DNA from: Zeus faber
Lineage: Eukaryota > Chordata > Actinopteri > Zeiformes > Zeidae
Length of the DNA: 64,000 bases
Assembly (NCBI GenBank): GCA_960531495.1
Contig: OY482846.1
Location: forward strand, 38,695,091 to 38,759,090
Reading direction: 5' to 3'
Both the position numbers and the translations under genes were made by a program. Shown here piece after piece: positions 55,864 to 64,000 of this stretch. The notes beneath the pieces were generated by a model. It saw only the letters and a list, made by a program, of their open reading frames with translations. It had not been told where the DNA came from and ran no database searches. Each line of letters starts with the position of its first letter. The first letter of the stretch is position 1.

Positions 55864-57219
55864 TGTATATACACATATTCTGTGGTGAGTTTTGCTGCCT
55901 GCCGAGAAACGTTTCCACCATCCACAGGAACGACCCTAGCCAAAACCACCAAGAGGTGAAACTCGCAGATTCAACTAATTTGTGTTAATAATTTCTCTTT
56001 TAGATACTGAAGATATGCTGATGATATGTTGCTTTGTGTATGGCCATGGCCATGTGTCGTACTAATTAGAATTGCCAGTCATTCTTCAGCGCCTCTGTTT
56101 GGTTTTCTCTCCGTGTGCAAAGCATTGGTAGCATTTGCCAAACAGAGCCAGGTCTCCATAGCAACGCACAGGTTACATACAGTATATTTGCAGATAATTC
56201 TCCTGAAGTCATGGACCTTGATGTTGTTGCATTTAGTTGGAGCTGTTCTGGACCTCTGGCTTCGTTTAAGATTCAGAAGTGGACCCTTGATAGAGAGAAA
56301 GTTTGAGTTCCCCTGCTCTCAAGCTTCTTTTTATTTGGTTGATTAGTTTTTCTTCTGAGAATAGGAAAATGAAAATGTAAATGACCATTTAAAGCTACCT
56401 GTCGGTGGCATACCTAGAGTCGTTTCTGGGTGTGACATTTCTGTGCCCAACAAAATTAAAAGCAGCGGTCCAAAAAAAGTATAAAATTGTTGTTGTCATA
56501 TTTATTGGGGGGAAATGCCATGGGGAAAATTATAACTAAATAAAATCAAGTTTCAAAGCTCATCTTGACGTTGTTTGGACTTCATTTGTATGAGGCACGA
56601 TGATGACTCACACACCACAGCACATTAAAAAGGGTATTTATGCTAATCAGAAACAACAAGGGGCAGGATTAGCATTCCATGCCTCTGCCGCGCTCGGTAC
56701 AAAGTAATCATATAAAACATAATAATAAAACATAATCAGGGAGGATTTTTTTCTGTCCTTCAGAATTACAGGTGCATTATAAATGCAGCACTTGGAGATT
56801 AGAGGGAAGAAGAAGAGCTCTTGTTCGCGCCACGTCTTACATATCGCACCGGGAAGGCTGGAAGTAACCAGGAATACCAATCCCAATTTCGGAGCCACCA
56901 GCAGTCCGATTAGAGATACAATCAGGAACATTTTATTCGCTTGTTGCGGGAATTGAGAATGATGGTTTCTATTGCTCCCTTCCTTGCGGTCTGTTCAAAT
57001 GATCACTCCAATTGTTAATGGAAGTTGCTATGTCCATCCGCCTTAAAGTACTAACTCTAGCATTTTTTTTTTTTAACCCAAATCGGGTGTTATTGGGTGT
57101 CAACCCATGGACGTCAACATGGACATACCAATTTGGATTATACTGCACAGAGACCCCTTGCCAAGCAGATATTTCAGGTTAGGAGGTAACTGATTTATTT
57201 ATCAATTTACCAACCATTT
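55864..57219. other. Unassigned sequence
   Basis: No gene or repeat recognised; open frames at 56026-56346 and 56931-56647 lack domains. Confidence 0.3.
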
Positions 57220-57224
57220 ATCAA

Positions 57225-57290
57225 TGAGGTTCAAATACACATCCTTCTTGCTGTGAGGCAGCAGCACTAACCACTTCAATCAAGGGCTCC
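57225..57290 (-). mobile_element. SINE tRNA-head fragment
   Basis: The complement reads GTTAGTGCTGCTGCCTCACAG and AAGGATGTGTATTTGAACCTC, matching the box A to box B part of V-SINE heads with a mutated box B. Confidence 0.5.
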
Positions 57291-57399
57291 GGTTCAGACT
57301 GTGTCAGTAAATAGAGTTAGGCACATCCTGGGTAGTTGAGTGGACTACCCCTCTAATTCATCATAGTGGATTTCAATGCGGGTCCCAGAATTTCATTGT

Positions 57400-57600
57400 A
57401 AACAGCGAACACGTTTTTTTCTGCTGGTTTATGAAATCTATCACGGCTCCCCAATCAATGGATTCTTATGCTGGAATCCCATGGAATCTTATGGCGGACC
57501 CCCCCACCAACAATGGAAACAGCATAAAAAGGAGCACATGCATAAACACAAATACACGGAATGGCGGAAAATGTCTGAATGATGATTACCACTTAAAGTT
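57400..57600 (+). repeat. Dispersed repeat family C, copy 3
   Basis: GGCGGACCCCCCCACCAACA ... AGGAGCACATGCATAAAC; compare 18.69 and 7.97 kb. Confidence 0.4.
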
Positions 57601-58870
57601 CAACAGTCTGAAGTTAAATTGTATGATTCGCTCAAGACTCGGCTCCCGTCATTTAAAATGAGAATGAATGATGCTGTCGTGATGGTCGAATGAGCACATT
57701 TGATTCCAATCCAGGGGAAAACAATTAATGTCTGAACCATCCAACATCATCTCACTGTTAATGTAAAGACCCATTCACACATGCAGTCTTTCCCAGCAAT
57801 GTTCCGGAAAAACGTTCCTGCATGGGGACATCATGTGTAAAAAGGAGCAGGGATCGATATTTCGGGAAATCTGTTCCGGCAATATCCCACCTCAAGACGT
57901 AATAACATTTCTGGGAAAATTCCAGGGCATCTGTGTTTGGAATGGAAGCAGTATCATTGTTGGAACAAGCGCGTGAAGATAGGGGTGGGGCCGAATCCGA
58001 ATACCGGCAAAGCACACTTCTTTTTACGATATACTGTATATTCTTCTCATGAATATTTACAAATATTTAAAGATATATTTGTTTTCCGGAGGGAAAAGAA
58101 AAACTTTCGGAAACACGGCGAGCGATTGCAAGCTTGTACTATGTGAAGGGGTTTGATCGACGATTTCCGTGAAAATACAGTATTCGCGCTGAAATTCAGC
58201 TCGAGCAGCATCCTATGGGAAAATGAGAGTGGAGAGTGGCGCAGAGAAAAATACTGAGACAGCTCCCGCAATTCTGCACACCCACCCACAAAAAAACAAA
58301 AGGTAGGGACTTTTGTCTACATGTTCAGAGACTCTTTTATTCGATCAATAAAGTCTTCTCTTATCTTACCCTTTCTTCCCCAGAGGGATTGGCATCGGAT
58401 TCATTTACATTGATCCACTATTGAGAGAATAGCTGTGGAATAGTTTTCAACTGCTAATAAATCACGAGATGCCTTGGCAGTGAAATTGCACCGCTTGTTT
58501 ATGGTTGAGGCATTTGGGAATTGACCTCCTAAAATACCGGCGTTTAGGTATCCTAGCAACAGTGGGAAAACAAAGCCGCTTTGTTTGCGTGTAAAGGTGA
58601 GACGCGAAAAGGCCGTGTTGACAGACAGACTGACAAATAAAGCTCATTTTATTCTGTTGCTTCATCCTCAAAAGGCCCGCTGAGTCGTCTTCTGATGCAC
58701 AGTTTAAAATGAAACAGCATCTCCTCACTCTCCCAAAGCATGCCTGTCAATATTTGTCTTTATTCACGAGTGCATACACGCAATCAGACACACACACACA
58801 CATACATACACACACACAACATACAAGCAAACCCCCTTCCAGGTGATCTTCTTGTGGAAGTACAGGGTGG
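57601..58870. other. Unassigned; short CA run at 58.79-58.82 kb
   Basis: Nothing recognised; several short open frames without motifs. Confidence 0.3.
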
Positions 58871-58877
58871 GCTAGCT

Positions 58878-59309
58878 CAGGGGCTGCCAAACTTTTTTTT
58901 GTAAGACCGCCCCCTCCTCCCCCCTCCAATAAAAGTTGTACACTTATTTTCCTATATATCAATTCAGTTATTTTAACAGAAAAATCTTTCTTCAGGGTCA
59001 AATTTTGGTAGTGGCTCAGGAGGCCGGGCGGGTCGTCTAGTAATCGGAAGATTGCCCGTTCGATCCCCGGCTCCTCCTGGCAGCAAGCTGATGTGTCCTT
59101 GAGCAAGACACTTAACCCCCTAACTGCTCCCCGGGCGCTGCTATATGGCAGCCCACTGCTCCTTGTTAAGTCAGATACTAGGATGGTAAAATGCAGAGAA
59201 TGCAGTACTTGTACTCTGTGCCATGACAATCAGTTGAATCCAATCTAATTTGACCCCCAAGAAAGATTTTTCGAGGGCTCCTTCAGGTTGCCCGGTTTGG
59301 CAACTCTTG
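58878..59309. mobile_element. Short hAT-like element carrying a SINE
   Basis: Left end CAGGGGCTGCCAAAC and right end complement CAAGAGTTGCCAAAC match at 12 of 15. Flanks GGCTAGCT and CACTAGCT (6 of 8) suggest an old 8-bp duplication. Ends of this form are typical of fish and mammalian hAT MITEs. The interior is mostly the SINE at 59016-59250. Confidence 0.55.
59016..59250 (+). mobile_element. tRNA-derived SINE of a second family
   Basis: Box A-like GTGGCTCAGGAGG/TCGTCTAGTAATC and box B CGTTCGATCCCC, then CAGCAAGCTGATGTGTCCTTG, AGCAAGACACTTAACCCCC and GCAGCCCACTGCTCC, a common fish SINE body, ending CAATCAGTTGAATCC. It differs from the V-SINEs here. Confidence 0.6.
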
Positions 59310-59950
59310 CACTAGCTAATCAGTTTAATTTAGGAAAATGTGTATTTTTTCTTTTCATTTAAATAAGGAGCTGAACCTGGATTTGGGAGATCAGCAGTTT
59401 CATCCCCGTGGAACAGTGCTGTGGTTTGGACATGCAGCCCTCCTAAGCGAGGCTGCTGCCCTTTAATCTCTTGCCCACACGCCCTGGAATTGAATGGCTT
59501 CGATAGGCAAAATCCCAAGATCGAGAGGCTTTATCTCCAGATTTACAGTCAAAACATTCGATACAATCCGTCACCTGCTCTCCATCTCTGTCTCCGGTGT
59601 CTGACCCCAGACTTTCTCTCTCTCTCTCTCCCACTTGCTTCACGATGTCGGCGACAAATGAATGTGGTAATCCGTTGGATCATTATGCTTAAAAATGATC
59701 CGATATTTGTTCCCTTTTCTTAGACGGCACTTTATACGAAACTGCGAGTCAATGCATTCGTTTCTCTGTATGCTGTTTCCATTGTGGGTGGCGGGGTCCG
59801 CCAATATCCCCACATCCTCAGGTGACCAAGAAAAGACAAAAATAAAAAAAATTCAATCAAACCTTTGAGAGACAAATCAGGAGCCTGATTCACACCCAAT
59901 GTGTAATTGCATTCAATCGTTACCAGTGTGTATGTGGTATATGTACAAAT

Positions 59951-59987
<37 letters not shown>

Positions 59988-60280
59988 GCGTGTGTGTGTG
60001 CGTGCTTGCTTCCTCACTTGTGATTGATGGAATTAGAGAAGGAGAGAGAGCGCCAGTAAAACATTCCTTTGATTAACTGCTCGCGTATTGCAGCAAAGTG
60101 TGATATTTTTGGCGTGTTCATAATATGAAAGAAATGGGCTTTGATCTTGGAGAGTCACTGATGCGCAATGAAGAACGCGCACGATCCAGGATCCAGAAGT
60201 GGTGGAGAATCGGATGTTAATCCTGCCGCTGTTATGCACTTTAGATGTCTGTTATCTACTTTTTGTAGGTTTTCTTTGTT

Positions 60281-60317
<37 letters not shown>

Positions 60318-60714
60318 GTTATTGCCCTATTGTTATTTCCTCCCACGTACATCAAAGTGTGAATGCAAATGAAGAACAATCGCGGGACGTGTGTGCGTAG
60401 GGTAAAATGGCCAACGCGCTCGCATTAATGAATTATGCATTGAACGGCGGGGTTCGCTGATGGTGGTGTTTGTGTGTGGTGTGTTTGAAGCCGAGCCGGT
60501 GCCTTTTTCTGACTCACTTCAACCGGTCCGTCTTCCAAGTCTTCCAAGTCTTCCAAGTCCTCTTTGGATCAATCTGTTTGATGAGACGTACACACATACA
60601 TGCAAGTGAAATTAAATCAAATTAAATTGGCTGGTACAAGGTGGTTGTTTTTGTGCTTTATATTTCTCTCTCAGTGCCTATTACAAACAAACGTGTATGT
60701 AAATATAAGGGTAC
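59310..60714. other. Unassigned, with (TG)n and (GTT)n repeats
   Basis: TG repeat at 59957-60004, (GTT)13 near 60279-60317, CTTCCAAGT x3 at 60533-60560. No gene motif; the poly-Gln and poly-Cys frames come from the GTT repeat. Confidence 0.5.
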
Positions 60715-61060
60715 AATAAATATGGTTTTAAAATATTTATTAAAAATAATTTAATTTGTTTTAAAATATAATAAATAATAATGATAATTATAATTTTATA
60801 TTATTTAATAATATTTTTTTGTAATGATTATTCTACATTTAATAATTTATATAAGAAAATGTCAAGTATATGTAAATTAGATATCATCATACAATTTCAT
60901 AATATGTATTTATCCATAAATAACAATTATTACATTTTATTACATTACATTCGATACGTTAATTTTCAAATATTATACATTTTATTATAATATAATTAAT
61001 TATAATGTAAATATATAATAATTAAATATATAATAATAATAAAATACAATATTAAACGGG
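60715..61060. repeat. AT-rich low-complexity tract
   Basis: Almost pure A/T, mostly AATA, TTAT and ATAATA words, over about 340 bases. Confidence 0.8.
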
Positions 61061-61679
61061 AACCAAAAGTGTAAACTGTTAAATTTTCTACGGAATTGGA
61101 CTGTGTGTTGTAAAACGACTCCAACCTTACAGACACCTCGAGAAAAGTTTGGAGTCCAATTTTGAACGTCTTTTCATTTGGGGATCCTCTTTGAATCCAC
61201 ATACATGCAATTACAGTTGGAAAGTACATGCACATACATTTAGTCACGCTGACTAGGCCTTTGCTTAATCCCTGTCCAAGAAGCCAAGTATGCCAAGATA
61301 ACTGCCTTCCTTTACTTATTTTGACTTAGCACTTATACTCCATTATATTGGGAAGTACGTTTTGGGGTAAAATTAATAGCTTATGTTAGCTTTGGACAAC
61401 AAAGTACAAGGTTTTAATTGGTTTCTTTCATGATTTCCATGACCAATTTCCCTTTACACCCCCGATAGACTGGCTGTTTCTATGGCGAACAACCCTGCTT
61501 GCAAATATACCTGTATATGTCACCAGTTTATGTTACCTGTATATGTCTTATCTTATACTATAGCTATGTTTAACATCACCTCCCATGTAGTAACATCCTT
61601 ACCCAAGTAATGACATCTATATCAGTGTTTTTCAACCATTGCCCCTCTGATGTAATTTTCTTTCAAATTTCACTTATCG
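61061..61679. other. Unassigned sequence
   Basis: No motif recognised before the LINE at 61.68 kb. Confidence 0.3.
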
Positions 61680-63995
61680 CTATTGGGGTCAAGACTGGTA
61701 CCTGCACGTGGTGGCCCTGCTACGGATTCCGACGACCCTGACGATCCCGTTCTGAAGATGCCGAAGAATCCAACAAAACCAGTCATACTAGTACTACACG
61801 GATTCTACATCAGCAGCCCTCCGTCCTCAACAGTACAGTACCCAATACGCGTCTGTCAAGACGAGCCTCATGGCTAACACCGAAGTGCGTCTACTGCAAC
61901 TGCACGCAGAGGCCCTGACACGGTCGAAGTGTGATCTCATCCAGCACATTGCCAACCAACATCAGGCGAACATACTGCTGCTACAAGAGACCCACTGTGT
62001 CATTGACAACAAGCTACTCATCGATGGTTTCGACCTCATCATCTTCATAGGTCACAACAAACACGACATTGCCTGCGACACCAAACAAGGAATAAATGCA
62101 AGAGCCCTCCAGCAATCTCCAGCCAACTCTGCCATTGAATGGTGCACCATGGAAGCTCTGTGCACCACCTTTTGCAACATCTACAAACCACTACTGACCG
62201 AGTTGGTGAATTCTTCCTCCCCACCATCCCTGTGAACTCTTTTGTCTGCAGTGATTTTAACTGTAGGAACATCAAATGGGGGTACTCAAACACTGACAGA
62301 AATGGCTCTGTTGCTAGCGACTGGGCAAAAAGTAACAACCTTCATTTGCTCTTCGACAACAAGACCCCAGAACCTTTTACTCTGGCAGACACGGCACCTG
62401 GACATGCCCTGATCTGTCCTTTGTCTCCAACAACATCAGCAGATGCTGCAACAGAATGGTTCTACAGAAGTTCCCTAGATATGGTCACTCGCCCATCATC
62501 ATCTCCAGTGACATCAAGCTAGCCATCTCTAGCCTCAACAGAAGAAGGTGGAATTTCAGGAAGGCTAACTGGCAAAAGTTTTCAGAACTCACCAGGAAAT
62601 TAACAGCAAGCCTACCTGACCCATCTTCCAATGTGAATGGAGCTTATAACGCCTTCTGCATCCTGCTTAACAAGGCTGCCAAACTCTCCATCTCAAGAGG
62701 CCGCAGGGACCCACATGCACCTTGCTTGGATAAAGATTGTGAGAAACTCTACAAGGAGTACCTGAATGCCACCGACACTGACCAACGCTCTCTCCGTAGT
62801 GACCAACTGCTGGACCTTCTCAGGCAGAAGAGAAAGGTTAGATGGGAGGAGTAAGTAAACAACATCAACTTCACACATTCTAGTCGTAGGGCCTGGAATA
62901 CGATCAACTGGCTAACTGGGCGAAGTTGCCCAGCTAGACCATGCCCCATAGCAGCGAATGCGGTAGCCTCTGTACTCGCTGATAACGGTAGATGGAAAGA
63001 CTCCGCTGAGGCAAAAGCCTTCACCAGAGAAGTAGTCGCAGACATCAGGAAACTCACTTCCTCAATCCAGCCCCCTTTCCCAGCCCATTTCGTCAGAATA
63101 AATTGTTGCAGCTCGGAAATCCCTCAAGGAAAATAAGGCTCCTGGAAACGAAAACATCCACACTGATTTCCTGAAGAACATGAGCCATGAGTCACTGAGC
63201 TGGGTCCAGCTTTTCCTCTCCAACTGCCTCGAAAACCTGACCATACCATCCAAATGGAAGCAGGCTAAGGTGCTGGCCATACTCAAGCCAAATAAAACAC
63301 CAGATGAACCAAAGAACTACCGCCCAATATCCCTCCTGTCACATCTTTACAAACTACTTGAGAGGGTCATTCTATCAAGAATAAACAACATCGCTGAAGA
63401 GAGTCTTCCCCACACTCAAGCTGGTTTCCGTAAAGGTCGATCAACAACAGATCAAGTGACCCGGCTGGTTCATGACATCGAAAGCGCCTTCCAGAGGAAA
63501 GAAAAGTTTGGAACAGTCTTCATCGACCTCACTGCAGCATATGACACAGTTTGGCACAGAGGCCTCTACCTCAAGCTCCTGAAGACTTTGCCTGATGTTA
63601 AACTCGTGAAGTTCATCATGCTGCTGATACAGGACCGTACCTTTGTACAGGAGACCTCAAACGGCCAACGCAGCAAGAGAAGAAGACTGACCAACGGGCT
63701 CCCCCAAGGCTCTGTTCTTGCCCCTACACTTTTTAACATCTACACAGCTGACATGCCTGTTGAGAGTTCTCGCAATACACCTACGCCGATGACTCAGCCA
63801 TTGGATTTGGTGACAAAGCCTTTTGTGTGGTTGAGAATGCCCTTGAGAAAGATCTCTTGCTTCTGAGCAGGTACTTCCACAAATGGCATCTCAAGCTAAG
63901 CCTGCCCAAGACTTGCAGTTTGCTCAGTGTTCCATCTTGCCAATCGATGTGCGAATACCTGTCAGGGTTCGCCCGGGTCCTACCAGCATCAGCCA
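61680..63995 (+). pseudogene. Third LINE lineage: APE endonuclease and RT, frameshifted, running off the window
   Basis: From 61870 the frame reads EVRLLQLHAEALTRSKCDLIQHI, ILLLQETHC (Glu motif) and LLIDGFDLI. After a shift, VCSDFNCRNIKWGY (normally GDFN) follows, then DLLRQKRKVRWEE of the linker and RAWNTINWLTG. The RT is open at 63180-63866: KVLAILKPNKTPDEPKNYRPISLLSH split over the first blocks, HTQAGFRKGRSTTDQV, TVFIDLTAAYDTVWH (catalytic Asp) and LPQGSVLAPTLFNIY. The catalytic YADD (63782-63793) is intact but in the next frame, followed by FHKWHLKLSLPKT. The style (AYDTVWH, FRKGRST) is that of the Jockey/I group rather than L2; this is inferred. Confidence 0.75.
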
Positions 63996-64000
63996 CTAGA

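Noticed and set aside
60155..60379. Polyglutamine-containing open frame
   Set aside because: It is a reading of the (GTT)n microsatellite; no protein context.

Overview
This window reads as repeat-rich, AT-rich, CpG-depleted DNA from a vertebrate, most probably a ray-finned (teleost) fish. The grounds are the repeat families: V-SINE (DANA/mermaid-type) SINEs, L2/CR1-group LINEs, fish-type Tc1 elements, hAT- and pogo-like short elements, chromodomain Ty3/gypsy elements and long dinucleotide microsatellites. These family names come from recognised motifs, not from a search. No resident protein-coding gene, rRNA or tRNA gene could be supported. The window looks like an intergenic or intronic stretch built from layers of nested mobile elements.

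Layout. 1-7.2 kb is a mosaic: a TIR DNA-transposon copy, a broken L2 LINE split by a short palindrome-rich element, an LTR fragment, a Ty3/gypsy RT/RNase H split by a SINE, another L2 fragment, and two Tc1 fragments in opposite orientation around a gypsy scrap. 7.2-17 kb is mostly unassigned, with a pogo-like MITE (11.3-11.9), a hairpin-ended repeat (13.7-14.0) and a 2-kb TIR element carrying a full V-SINE (14.1-16.1). At 17.3-18.4 kb lies the 3' end of an R2/NeSL-like LINE. A decayed chromodomain gypsy element with a Gag-to-integrase deletion sits at 22.8-24.7 kb. An L2 copy lacking its endonuclease lies on the minus strand at 28.9-31.7 kb.

The centre of the window is an apparently intact L2-type LINE at about 36.3-40.2 kb. 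It has one 974-codon ORF with all endonuclease and reverse-transcriptase motifs, two tandem 210-bp units upstream and a tandem ATCTTGA tail. After it come a solo LTR (40.3-40.6), a second, degraded LINE (42.4-46.8) split by another solo LTR with a perfect 5-bp target duplication, a hairpin-ended repeat (47.0-47.3), a 1.95-kb hAT-like element (47.9-49.9) with its own nested MITE, and a pogo-like MITE (51.3-51.8). At 53.0-53.4 kb is a CpG-rich patch with a splice-donor-like site, the best hint of a host-gene 5' exon. 54-61.6 kb is microsatellite-rich and mostly unassigned. 61.7-64 kb is a third LINE lineage that runs off the window end.

How the parts work together: the intact L2 could supply the reverse transcription that mobilises its own truncated copies (orphan 3' tails at 0.66, 16.2 and 51.9 kb) and perhaps the V-SINEs, whose 3' ends share the TGTGACAA...TAAA stretch. 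This is inference from sequence resemblance.
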